Shown here piece by piece: positions 1 to 7,831 of a stretch of 64,000 nucleotides of DNA. Position numbers and translations under genes: made by a program. Origin of the DNA: Paenibacillus aestuarii (GTDB lineage Bacteria; Bacillota; Bacilli; Paenibacillales; NBRC-103111); NCBI RefSeq assembly GCF_027789125.1, contig NZ_JAQFVF010000072.1:1-64000 (forward strand), given 5' to 3'. Below the pieces are notes generated by a model. That model had not been told where the DNA came from. It worked only from the letters and a program-made list of their open reading frames with translations, and made no database searches. Within the stretch, counting starts at the first letter, position 1, and every line of letters starts with the position of its first letter.

Positions 1-804
1 GAAGGCACACATGTTGACTACACAGCAGTTATCCGCAAAAACGGTGTAGAAATTGCGAAAGTAACAAAAACATTGACGGTAGCTAGCAAAACAGACGACC
101 TGACTTACGCTGTAGATGCTCTTCACCCAATGTTCAATGCTTTGGACAGCGGCGTAATTAGCGGAAAACAAGTTTACGGAAATGGCCAGGAATTGACTCA
201 AGCAGATCAAGAAAACCCGGCAGTAAGCTTGTTCGGCCAAGAAGTCACGATCTCTGCTAAAAATGCAGCAGGTGACGTCGTCGAATTGCCTAACAGCATC
301 AAATCCGTAACATCTTCGAACACAAGCGTAGCACGGGTTGCTCTGAACTCAACGAACCAAGCGTTCGTGATCGGTAACAAAGCGGGTACAGCAACAATCA
401 GCATCACGTACCTGACAGCTAAAGGTGAAGTGAAGCAAGCAACTGTTCCTGTAACAGTGAAAACTGATGCGATCGCTGTAGACAAGATCGAAGCAGAAAC
501 AGATACAGTAGCAATGAACAACAACGAGAACCTGTTTGACAAAATCGACATCAAAGTAACGGACAACTACGGTACAGAGTATGACGATATGGAAGCAGGC
601 GAGTACAACTTCATGTTGGGTCTGACATTTGCAGCAACTCACGTTAAAGGCGGTACAGTATCCATCGACCAAAACGGTAACGTAAGCGTGAAAGCAGATG
701 AAACAAATACAAGTGGTAAAGTATCTTTCGATCTGACAACGTACTCCGCTAACGGCAAATCCGCAGTAACTCCTATTGAAGTAACAGCTCCAGTTGCTAA
801 CTAA
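1..804 (+). CDS. S-layer protein, C-terminal part (cut by window start)
   Basis: The frame is open from base 1, so this is the last 267 residues of a longer secreted protein whose start lies outside the window. Its sequence aligns along its whole length with the C-terminus of the complete S-layer protein at 1221-4310; both share the stretches KNAAGDV, GTAT and VTDNYG. It is rich in Thr, Val, Ala and Lys with beta-strand-like alternation, and has no Cys, as usual for S-layer proteins. It ends TAA followed by a strong terminator, so it is transcribed separately from the next gene. The SLH anchor, if present, would be upstream. The role as structural surface-array or cell-wall protein is inferred from the paralogue. 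Confidence 0.85.
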   Translation, partial: EGTHVDYTAVIRKNGVEIAKVTKTLTVASKTDDLTYAVDALHPMFNALDSGVISGKQVYGNGQELTQADQENPAVSLFGQEVTISAKNAAGDVVELPNSIKSVTSSNTSVARVALNSTNQAFVIGNKAGTATISITYLTAKGEVKQATVPVTVKTDAIAVDKIEAETDTVAMNNNENLFDKIDIKVTDNYGTEYDDMEAGEYNFMLGLTFAATHVKGGTVSIDQNGNVSVKADETNTSGKVSFDLTTYSANGKSAVTPIEVTAPVAN

Positions 805-818
805 TAGTTATCTCACTG

Positions 819-850
819 AAAAAGAAGGCCCTTTGGGGCTTTCTTTTTTT
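819..850 (+). terminator. Rho-independent terminator of first S-layer gene
   Basis: An A-rich left arm and GGCCC pair with GGGCTTTC, followed by a long T run, 14 bases after the stop codon. It isolates the two S-layer paralogues as separate transcription units. Confidence 0.85.
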
Positions 851-986
851 ATTGAAAATTTTTCTAGAATATTTTTTTATTCATTGCGCAACTTTTTTGC
901 AACGGGCGCGTTTAATACTTTGAAAACAAAGAAGCAATAATTAATTTCCTAACTTGGTTCACCTTATACAGTTTGGAAAATAACTC

Positions 987-1015
987 TTTACGACTCTATT
1001 CGACCAATGTATAAT
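987..1015 (+). promoter_or_regulatory. SigA-type promoter of S-layer gene
   Basis: TTTACG (987-992) and a perfect TATAAT (1010-1015) are separated by 17 bases. Transcription would start near 1022, leaving a leader of about 200 nt before the main start codon. The rest of the 851-1220 gap holds only this promoter and the two ribosome binding sites described separately. Confidence 0.65.
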
Positions 1016-1120
1016 GTGAATTGGCATGAGCTTTTATTTATTCTACTATTTTTTACTAGTTTCAGATGTGGCTGACTCGAGCCGCATAATGAACTTAGTT
1101 ATATATTGCTCTAACTCTGG

Positions 1121-1223
1121 AAAGGGGGTGAACCGGACAATGAGTGAATCGAGCTCAAATATGATTAGAACCAACCTAAAAAATAAACCCAAAGATACTC
1201 GAGGAGGAGAAAAAAAGGTTATG
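1121..1223 (+). promoter_or_regulatory. Tandem in-frame translation starts of S-layer gene
   Basis: Two good ribosome binding sites serve two ATG codons in the same frame. The first is AAAGGGGGTG (1121-1130) with ATG at 1140. The second is GAGGAGGAG (1201-1209) with ATG at 1221. No stop lies between them, so initiation at the first would add 27 charged residues ahead of the signal peptide. A similar double start is known for the cell-wall protein operon of Brevibacillus brevis 47. Confidence 0.6.
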
Positions 1224-4200
1224 AAGAAAAGTTTATCCGTAGTTCTCTCTACAGCAATGGCATTATCCATGTTTTCTTCCGTAGCATTCGGTAAAACATC
1301 CGCTGATTTCACAGATCTTAAAGATCTTGATGCAGCTACAAAAGCAAAATTTGACGCTATGATTAGCGCTGGTATTTTTGACGGCGTGAGCGACACAACT
1401 TTCGGTCTTAAAGACGAAATGAACCGCGCTCAATTCGCAAAAGTTGCAGCTTTGATCATGGGTCTTGATGTTAACAAAGATCTGAAAACTTCCAGCTTCT
1501 CCGATGTTAAATCCGACGACGCAGCTAACGGCTACGCTCTTCCTTACATCGAAGCTTTGAAAACAGCTGGCGTAACTGATGGTTACGGCGAAGGCACTTA
1601 CAACCCAGCTGGCAAAGTAACTAAAGAGCAATTGGCTACTTTCTTGGTTCGCGTATTGGGTCAAGACGCTGCTGCTAAAGCTAAAACAGGTAACGATTCC
1701 ACAGTTTCTGACTGGGCTCAAGGTTATGTAGCTCTTGCTCTTGAACTGAAACTTCTTCCTAACGGCACTGACGGTAAGTTCTCCGGTCAAGCTAACGCAA
1801 CTCGCGATCTGCTTCTGACTGGTGCTTACGAAGCTAAACAACAATACGTACCAGCTGGTAAAGTTTCCGTTACAGGCGCCAAAGCAACAGGTGCTCAACA
1901 AGTAACAGTTACTTTCAACAAACCAGTTGATACTACTAAAGCTACAGTATCCTTGAAAAAAGGTACATCTGATGTAGTTACAACTACTAAATTCTCTGAT
2001 GACAAGAAATCCGCAGTTCTGACTTTGACTGATGTTAAAATCAGCAAGGGCGACTACACTGTAACTGTTTCCGGTTTGGATGCAGCTACTGTAGACAAAA
2101 CAACTGCAACTTTCACAGGTGAAGACGAAGTTCTGAAAAGCATTGACTTCGTAACAGCTGGCGACACAATCGCTTACGCTGACAAAACTATCGTTAAAGT
2201 TAAAGCTTCCAACCAGTATGGTGAAAATGCAACAACTAACGCTGGTTCTTACAACGTTTACACATCTGCTGCAACATTCACAAAAATCACAAAAGACAAC
2301 GATGGTACTTTGTTGATTACTTTGGATACAGCAACTTCCAACACAACTCAAGGCGTATCTGTAATCCCAGTAACTGTCGTTAACAACGACAGCCACATTA
2401 CAGCTACTAAAAACTTCAAGTTGGGTACACAACCAATCTTGACTAAACTTGAGCTTGGTTCTGCTCGTTACTCCGTGGGTGATGCTTTAGGTGGTAAAGG
2501 CGAAAACGTTAAATTCGACCTTAACCTGTTCGACCAATACGGCGGTACAATCTCTTACGATTCTTTGATCAACGCTAAAGTAGCAAATTCCACTAGCAAC
2601 TTGTTTGGTACTACTACTGTTATCTGGAACGACTACATCTCTACTGATGATGTGAAAACAGAAGTTGAGGATAACGGAAACGATATCCCAGAAGTTAAGA
2701 TCTCCCTGTTGAACGATCTTGACAAAGCTGCTGATTACAACTTCACAGTGTTCAACCAAGCTGCGACTGCAACTGGTAAAATCACTGTTAAATCCGCTAA
2801 AGTAGCTAACAAAGTTGAAATTGGTGACCTTAACGATGTAATCGCTGCTGGCGATGCAGATGTTTATGTTCCAATCATCGCTTATGACGCTGCTGGAAAT
2901 CAATTGAGTGTTGATGATCTGACTAGCGATCAAAACCTCAAACGTATCAATATTAATCTTTCTGGTGCAACAGGACTTAATAACGCGACTAGCGTGAAAA
3001 TTGAAGATTCCGGCGAGCACAGAGGGACTGTTCGTTTGAACAAAATTAACGACAGCGCTAAAGGTGCTGTATCCATTACAGCAATCATCGCAACAGCTAA
3101 CGCAAGCAGCACTTCCACTAAAACTTACACAATCGCTGATGCTCGTGTACCTGATCACTTCAAAGTGGTAACTGATTCTGCTAAGGGTGCTCTTCCAGGT
3201 GCTACATCTGCAATTGAGCTTGCTGTTGTTGACCAATACGGTAAAACACTTGACCATGCTCACTACACAGATAGCCAAGGTAACAACGTTGCTAGCCCTG
3301 CTGGTAATAACGAGTATAAAGTGACTGTAAGTGTTGCAACATACAATGCTGGTACAAACTCTACTTACCAAACATTTGGTTTGAAAGATGCTACAAGCGC
3401 ACAAAACCCAATCAATGGTTCCATTAGTTATGGTAAAGATCTTAACGGCGACTTCGATGCTTTCAATGGCGAGTTCACACTGTTTACTAGTGCAAATACA
3501 CCTGCAGGCGCTCGCGCTGAGTACTCTGCTGTAATCACTAAAAACGGAACTGAGATCTCCAAGTTGACTAGAACATTCACTGTTGCTAGCGTTGATGATG
3601 ATCTGACTTACTCCGTGAATGCTGTTCCTACATTGTTCAACACTATCGATAGCGGTATCGTTGTTGGAACAACTTACGGTGTTAATCAATCTATCTCTGC
3701 TGACACTCTTAAAGATGTAACTCAAAGCCAAGTATTGGCACGCGAAGTTAAAGTATCCGCTAAGAATGCAGCTGGCGACGTGATTAAAGTTCCAGCTTAC
3801 ACAATTCAAAGCATCACTACTTCCAACAACGCTGTTGCTAAAGTGGTCTTGGCAAGTAACGGTAAAGCATATGTCCTTGGTAACAAAGTAGGTACTGCAA
3901 CTCTGAACGTATCCTACAGAACTATCAAAGGCGAAATCAAGTCAGCTACAGTTGCTGTAACTACTAAGAACGATGCATTGGCAGTTGATAAAGTTGCTGC
4001 TGACAGCACAATGACTATCAACGTCACTAATGCTGCTACAGGTGCAACTGATGGTAATGCATTCTATACTCCAGACCTGATTGTTACTGACAACTATGGT
4101 AAAGAGTATGAGCAAAATGATGCTAAATTGGCTAACGGCGTATTGGGCGTAACATTCTCTGCTAGCCACTTCTCCTCCAACATCTCTAACGTTACAATCA

Positions 4201-4310
4201 CTCCTTATGGTGATATCGTTGTAACTAAGGGTGCTGGCGCTGGTACATTTGATCTGACAATTACATCCCCAAGTGGTAAATCCGATGTAGTTGCAGTAAC
4301 TGTTAACTAA
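1221..4310 (+). CDS. SLH-domain S-layer protein
   Basis: This 1029-residue secreted protein begins with a signal peptide (residues 1 to about 24, KK then a hydrophobic core ending AFG). Three SLH modules follow at roughly 27-85, 92-150 and 155-205, with typical cores such as FDGVSDTTFGLKDEMNRAQF and the TKEQLATFLVRVLG segment. SLH domains bind pyruvylated secondary wall polymer and hold the protein on the peptidoglycan. The remaining ~800 residues are Thr/Val/Ala-rich repeated Ig-like segments with VDQYG/VTDNYG signatures, expected to build the lattice. The start at 1221 follows GAGGAGGAG and begins the signal peptide exactly; an upstream in-frame start at 1140 also exists. Codon use is strongly biased (GCT, GTT, ACA, AAC), fitting very high expression. 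No catalytic domain is visible. Confidence 0.93.
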   Translation: MKKSLSVVLSTAMALSMFSSVAFGKTSADFTDLKDLDAATKAKFDAMISAGIFDGVSDTTFGLKDEMNRAQFAKVAALIMGLDVNKDLKTSSFSDVKSDDAANGYALPYIEALKTAGVTDGYGEGTYNPAGKVTKEQLATFLVRVLGQDAAAKAKTGNDSTVSDWAQGYVALALELKLLPNGTDGKFSGQANATRDLLLTGAYEAKQQYVPAGKVSVTGAKATGAQQVTVTFNKPVDTTKATVSLKKGTSDVVTTTKFSDDKKSAVLTLTDVKISKGDYTVTVSGLDAATVDKTTATFTGEDEVLKSIDFVTAGDTIAYADKTIVKVKASNQYGENATTNAGSYNVYTSAATFTKITKDNDGTLLITLDTATSNTTQGVSVIPVTVVNNDSHITATKNFKLGTQPILTKLELGSARYSVGDALGGKGENVKFDLNLFDQYGGTISYDSLINAKVANSTSNLFGTTTVIWNDYISTDDVKTEVEDNGNDIPEVKISLLNDLDKAADYNFTVFNQAATATGKITVKSAKVANKVEIGDLNDVIAAGDADVYVPIIAYDAAGNQLSVDDLTSDQNLKRININLSGATGLNNATSVKIEDSGEHRGTVRLNKINDSAKGAVSITAIIATANASSTSTKTYTIADARVPDHFKVVTDSAKGALPGATSAIELAVVDQYGKTLDHAHYTDSQGNNVASPAGNNEYKVTVSVATYNAGTNSTYQTFGLKDATSAQNPINGSISYGKDLNGDFDAFNGEFTLFTSANTPAGARAEYSAVITKNGTEISKLTRTFTVASVDDDLTYSVNAVPTLFNTIDSGIVVGTTYGVNQSISADTLKDVTQSQVLAREVKVSAKNAAGDVIKVPAYTIQSITTSNNAVAKVVLASNGKAYVLGNKVGTATLNVSYRTIKGEIKSATVAVTTKNDALAVDKVAADSTMTINVTNAATGATDGNAFYTPDLIVTDNYGKEYEQNDAKLANGVLGVTFSASHFSSNISNVTITPYGDIVVTKGAGAGTFDLTITSPSGKSDVVAVTVN

Positions 4311-4334
4311 TCCATAAGATTAGCTAACGCTTAT

Positions 4335-4365
4335 AAAAAGAAGGCCTTTCGGCCTTCTTTTTATT
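4335..4365. terminator. Bidirectional terminator between convergent genes
   Basis: AAAAAGAAGGCC, a short TTTC loop and GGCCTTCTTTTT form a near-perfect hairpin with A run on one side and T run on the other. It ends the S-layer transcript and, read on the other strand, overlaps the stop codon of the converging gene. Confidence 0.88.
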
Positions 4366-5068
4366 TTTGTTCAAATGTAGTATGCACATATTTGTTGGTA
4401 TTCATAATGTTCTTCTGACTATTTTCAATGCTTGTGAACATGCTCATTTGCAAGCTTGTGTTGATCGTCAAATCGGTTTTCCGAGAAACCCAAATCTTAA
4501 ATAAATCCTTGGTTTGTCCCACGGCATCAAGTACTTTGGATTGACTGGCGATAATTTCGGTTAGAGTCGTATCTGTACTGTTTTGCTTTTTAACCTCATT
4601 CGCAAAAGCTAATGATTTATTGTACTCTTCGGTAAGCTCTACGTAATCTCTATCAAGAATATCAGTGATGTTAGGAACCTGATCCAAATCCTTAAATTCC
4701 TTGATTTTACTTGCGAAAATATACAGCTGCTGATCTGTGTCGCTTAGCCATTTGTAAGCATTCATGAGGGCAACATTTTGAGCGGTATCAGGGTTAGCAA
4801 CCTGGGGTTGTTCCTTATTGATACTGACGTTCACGCTATAAGTCGCATCATTCCAGGCTACATCGGCACCTAGCTGCCTTAGCATATAGATAGGCACCAT
4901 CGTTCTTCCTTTGTAATTGATGGCTGGAACATCTTCAACTTTCAGCTCTTGCCCGTTGGAATGAACGGATACAATAGGACTCCCTTCATAGTCTCCGTGC
5001 GTGGAAGACGCATTGACGGTGCTGGATATAAAGAATAAAATCAGAGTGACAGTTAGTAATTTTTTCAT
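4361..5068 (-). CDS. secreted protein with copper-amine-oxidase-N (stalk) domain
   Basis: The 235-residue product has a signal peptide (residues 1-20, KK followed by LLTVTLILFFISS). A stalk-type domain spans about 28-85, with the characteristic NGQELKVED, GRTMVPIYMLRQLGADVAW and VNVSI pieces. That domain family (PF07833) is abundant in Paenibacillus exoproteins and is thought to mediate wall or protein contacts; no amine oxidase activity is implied. The C-terminal 140 residues are predicted mostly helical and are not recognised. It converges on the S-layer gene and is divergent from the next gene. Its function is unknown; an extracellular or cell-surface location is the only firm inference. 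Confidence 0.75.
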   Translation of the reverse strand: MKKLLTVTLILFFISSTVNASSTHGDYEGSPIVSVHSNGQELKVEDVPAINYKGRTMVPIYMLRQLGADVAWNDATYSVNVSINKEQPQVANPDTAQNVALMNAYKWLSDTDQQLYIFASKIKEFKDLDQVPNITDILDRDYVELTEEYNKSLAFANEVKKQNSTDTTLTEIIASQSKVLDAVGQTKDLFKIWVSRKTDLTINTSLQMSMFTSIENSQKNIMNTNKYVHTTFEQK

Positions 5069-5180
5069 GCCTTGTCTCCTTTTTAGTAGAAATAGTTTTC
5101 TTCAATAATTCAACAGGAGTTAGGCGATTTCCTTTACATTCCTAGATAAGGAAAAAGTTGATGATAGGAGCTTCTCAAAC

Positions 5181-5735
5181 ATGAAAAAAAATAAGTCGTT
5201 GATATTATTAGGCTTGTCTTCTGCTTTATTTTTGTCTTCAATGGTGACAACTTCTCAAGCCGAGGCACCTGCGCCCGGTTTCTCTTCGGATCCGGTCATT
5301 ACGAAGAGCTATTTTGATCAGAACACCTTGAGCGAAGCTAAGGTGAAGGATCTTATCGCCTCCGCGCTCGCAGCGAATGCTGGCACAAGCCAGCCTAGCG
5401 GGAGCAATGGAGGCTCGGACACGACCGCGACGACAGCGGCAATGACCGTTGTCCAGATGAAACCAGGACAAACGCTTTATGCCGGCGCCGGCGCGGAATT
5501 CATCGTGCGATCCGGCAACGTGATCGCCGTAAGCAGTGACGAGAACGGGATTCCCGATGTTACCGGGGGCAAAGACATTGCCGCAGGGTCAGAGATTGCG
5601 ACGAATCATCTTTTGATTTTCCCGCGGGATGGACGCGGCATTAAGCCTGCAGCCAAGAATACGGCAGATATTTATGTAATGGTCCGTGGCAACTATTTAT
5701 TGATGAATCAGGATGGAAGTACAGCTACTCCATAA
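5181..5735 (+). CDS. secreted protein of unknown function
   Basis: A 184-residue protein with a clear signal peptide (MKKNKSLILLG, then a hydrophobic run, cleavage probably after SQAEA). Residues ~55-85 are a low-complexity Ser/Gly/Thr linker. The C-terminal ~95 residues, starting near VVQMKPGQTLYAGAGAEF, look like a compact beta-rich domain with GNVIAVSS and IYVMVRGNYLLM segments; I recognise this type from Paenibacillus genomes as uncharacterised. GATAGGAG lies 11 bases before the ATG. It is divergent from the stalk-domain gene, with a 112-base gap. No enzyme motif is visible. Confidence 0.65.
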   Translation: MKKNKSLILLGLSSALFLSSMVTTSQAEAPAPGFSSDPVITKSYFDQNTLSEAKVKDLIASALAANAGTSQPSGSNGGSDTTATTAAMTVVQMKPGQTLYAGAGAEFIVRSGNVIAVSSDENGIPDVTGGKDIAAGSEIATNHLLIFPRDGRGIKPAAKNTADIYVMVRGNYLLMNQDGSTATP

Positions 5736-5785
5736 TTTTACCCCTACTGACAAGTACTTATCCGTTTCGACTTCAGAGAAGGAGA

Positions 5786-5792
5786 CATACTA
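5786..5792 (+). promoter_or_regulatory. possible SigG -10 element of SASP gene
   Basis: CATACTA matches the forespore SigG -10 consensus and lies 66 bases before the SASP start. I could not find a convincing -35 at the proper distance, so this is only a pointer. Confidence 0.3.
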
Positions 5793-5858
5793 GAGTTGTA
5801 CTCTTCATCAGGGCATCAGCTGGTATTGTCTTAACAAAACTCTCTGGAGGCGATTGTT

Positions 5859-6134
5859 ATGGCTAGAAGCAACAATGTGAAAGTAGTTCCCGAGTCGAAA
5901 CAAGCATTGGACATGCTAAAGTACGAGATTGCTGCGGAACTCGGTCTTCCAGTCGGCAAAAACTTCTCTATGAACGCTGACACCGAATTCGCAACGGAGC
6001 TAGGTGCGATTCCAGCACACTCGATCAAAGAGGATTATTGGGGCCATATTTCATCCAGAGACACCGGAGCGGTTGGCGGAACGATTACAAAGAGGCTGAT
6101 TCAAAAAGCTGAGGAAGTTCTATTTTCGCTGTAA
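5859..6134 (+). CDS. alpha/beta-type small acid-soluble spore protein
   Basis: A 91-residue DNA-binding spore protein. It has both conserved blocks of the family: ALDMLKYEIAAELGL near residue 16, and GGTITKRLIQKAEE near the C-terminus. The TEFATELG segment is the site cut by the germination protease GPR. Such proteins coat forespore DNA and protect it from UV and chemicals, then serve as an amino-acid reserve on germination. The start follows CTGGAGGCG at good spacing. The protein is longer than typical SspA/B (~70 residues) because of about 20 extra N-terminal and mid-chain residues. A hairpin terminator follows at 6231. It shows that the organism sporulates. Confidence 0.93.
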   Translation: MARSNNVKVVPESKQALDMLKYEIAAELGLPVGKNFSMNADTEFATELGAIPAHSIKEDYWGHISSRDTGAVGGTITKRLIQKAEEVLFSL

Positions 6135-6174
6135 AATCTGTAAAGCTATCATATAAATCTTAACAATTGTTTCA

Positions 6175-6203
6175 TTGACACTAGACGACAAATAAAGTAA
6201 GAT
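6175..6203 (+). promoter_or_regulatory. SigA-type promoter upstream of metK leader
   Basis: A perfect TTGACA (6175-6180) is followed after 17 bases by TAAGAT (6198-6203). Transcription would begin about 20 bases before the hairpin at 6231-6264, so that hairpin could act as an attenuator in the metK leader instead of, or as well as, ending the SASP transcript. Confidence 0.55.
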
Positions 6204-6230
6204 AATTTATTGAAGGTCAATGATTAATCA

Positions 6231-6264
6231 AACCTTTTCCGACAGGGAAAGGTTCATTTTTTAT
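6231..6264 (+). terminator. terminator or attenuator hairpin between SASP gene and metK
   Basis: AACCTTTTCC pairs with GGAAAGGTT (one bulge) and is followed by a T-rich tail. It lies 97 bases after the SASP stop and downstream of a good promoter. Confidence 0.65.
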
Positions 6265-6345
6265 TGTCACCTATACTTATTTTTACCATATCGGAATTCA
6301 AGGTTCTTTGTAGCACTTCGAAGCGCGCATAAGAGGGAGATTCCG

Positions 6346-6417
6346 TTTGGCGTGAAAAGCTTCCGCTAAAGCCGGAGCCCACTTTATAAAATATAGGCAT
6401 CGTTTAGAAGCTTTTCA
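6346..6417 (+). promoter_or_regulatory. structured metK leader, candidate loop-distal pairing
   Basis: TTTGGCG (6346-6352) pairs with CGCTAAA (6364-6370), closing an 11-nt loop TGAAAAGCTTC (6353-6363). All 11 loop bases are exactly complementary to GAAGCTTTTCA at 6407-6417, which ends 16 bases before the AGGAGG of metK. The two pairings could coexist as a pseudoknot or compete. It does not carry the S-box (SAM-I) consensus. The function as a regulatory RNA is inferred. Confidence 0.45.
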
Positions 6418-6450
6418 AGCATACTATGATTGATTAGGAGGATGAATAAC

Positions 6451-7656
6451 ATGGCTCTAGAACGTGGACGTCGTTTATTTACTTCCGAATCCGTAACAGA
6501 AGGTCATCCGGATAAAATCTGTGACCAAATTTCTGATTCGGTTTTGGATGCATTTTTGGCCAATGACCCTAATGCTCGCGTAGCATGTGAGGTTTCTGTG
6601 GCAACTGGTTTGGTATTGGTAATCGGTGAGATTACATCCAGCTCGGAATACGTTGATATTCAAGCAATTGCAAGACAAACAATAAAAGATATCGGGTATA
6701 CTCGCGCGAAGTATGGTTTTGACTCCACAACTTGTGCGGTACTTGTATCTTTGAACGAACAATCCCCTGACATTGCTCAAGGCGTGAACAAAGCGCTGGA
6801 AGCTAGAGAAGGTACTATGTCCGATGAAGAAATTGAAGCAATCGGAGCAGGTGACCAAGGTCTAATGTTCGGATTTGCGGTTAATGAGACGCCAGAGCTT
6901 ATGCCGCTGCCGATTTCGATTTCTCACCAATTGGCTCGTCGCTTGACAGAAGTTCGCAAGAACGGAACGCTTCCTTACCTTCGTCCGGATGGTAAAACGC
7001 AAGTTACTGTTGAATATGATGGCGACAAACCAGTTCGCGTTGACGCTATTGTCGTATCCACACAGCATGATGAAGCGATTACTTTGGAGCAAATCCAAGC
7101 TGATATCAAAGAGCATGTGATTAAGCCAATCGTTCCAGCCAACTTGTTGGATGAGAACACAAACTACTTCATCAACCCAACTGGCCGTTTCGTAATCGGC
7201 GGACCACAAGGGGATGCTGGTTTGACAGGCCGTAAAATCATCGTGGACACTTACGGTGGTTACGCTCGTCACGGCGGTGGCGCATTCTCCGGTAAGGATC
7301 CAACGAAAGTTGACCGTTCCGGTGCATACGCGGCGCGCTATGTTGCGAAAAATATCGTAGCAGCTGGCCTTGCTGACAAATGTGAAGTTCAACTGGCTTA
7401 TGCAATCGGTGTAGCTAGACCGGTATCCATTGCTGTTGACACATTCGGCACAGGCAAAGTAAGCGAAGAGAAGCTTGTTGAACTCGTTAGCAAGCACTTT
7501 GACCTTCGTCCGGCTGGTATTATTAAAGAGTTGGATCTTCGTCGTCCAATCTACCGTCAAACAGCTGCTTATGGTCACTTTGGCCGTAACGATCTGGATG
7601 TTCCTTGGGAGCGTACAGATAAAGCTGAGATCTTAAAAACAGAAGCATTGGCTTAA
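6451..7656 (+). CDS. metK: S-adenosylmethionine synthetase
   Basis: The 401-residue enzyme makes S-adenosylmethionine from methionine and ATP in the cytoplasm, supplying all the methyltransferases including those in the glycan island. Family signatures are present: SESVTEGHPDKICDQISD near the N-terminus, the ATP-binding GAGDQGLMFGFA, and GGAFSGKDPTKVDRSGAYAA. Length matches the family (~395-400). ATG 6451 is chosen over an in-frame TTG at 6430 because TAGGAGG (6434-6440) sits just before it. It is monocistronic, with a terminator at 7671. Regulation probably involves the unusual leader at 6346-6417. Confidence 0.98.
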   Translation: MALERGRRLFTSESVTEGHPDKICDQISDSVLDAFLANDPNARVACEVSVATGLVLVIGEITSSSEYVDIQAIARQTIKDIGYTRAKYGFDSTTCAVLVSLNEQSPDIAQGVNKALEAREGTMSDEEIEAIGAGDQGLMFGFAVNETPELMPLPISISHQLARRLTEVRKNGTLPYLRPDGKTQVTVEYDGDKPVRVDAIVVSTQHDEAITLEQIQADIKEHVIKPIVPANLLDENTNYFINPTGRFVIGGPQGDAGLTGRKIIVDTYGGYARHGGGAFSGKDPTKVDRSGAYAARYVAKNIVAAGLADKCEVQLAYAIGVARPVSIAVDTFGTGKVSEEKLVELVSKHFDLRPAGIIKELDLRRPIYRQTAAYGHFGRNDLDVPWERTDKAEILKTEALA

Positions 7657-7670
7657 TCCCAATTCAATAG

Positions 7671-7703
7671 AAGCCGCTCGTCATGATGACGGGCGGCTTT
7701 TTT
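7671..7703 (+). terminator. metK terminator
   Basis: AAGCCGCTCGTCAT pairs with ATGACGGGCGGCTT, followed by six T, 15 bases after the stop. Confidence 0.9.
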
Positions 7704-7757
7704 GCTGTTTTTTTGCCGTATAAATACAACTATTTCTCAACGTAACTTTTTCCATAG

Positions 7758-7788
7758 TTGGCGAGTCTAAATAATAGTCATATATAAT
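7758..7788 (+). promoter_or_regulatory. promoter of phosphodiester glycosidase-like gene
   Basis: TTGGCG (7758-7763) lies 17 bases before TATATA and 19 before TATAAT (7783-7788). The transcript would start about 40 bases before the ATG. Confidence 0.5.
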
Positions 7789-7831
7789 AGATTTATAGAC
7801 TTAGACTGAAAGAGGAGCGTGGAGAAGCAAC

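Noticed and set aside
1026..1220. S-layer protein starting at 1026
   Set aside because: This codon lies within about 5 bases of the predicted transcription start and has no binding site; the leader residues do not resemble a signal peptide.
1263..3809. Long Cys/Ser-rich open frames antisense to the S-layer gene
   Set aside because: Composition reflects reading biased S-layer codons backwards; no ribosome binding site or motif.
6301..6450. S-box (SAM-I) riboswitch before metK
   Set aside because: The conserved S-box blocks are absent; only a generic purine-rich stretch is present. The leader is reported as unclassified.
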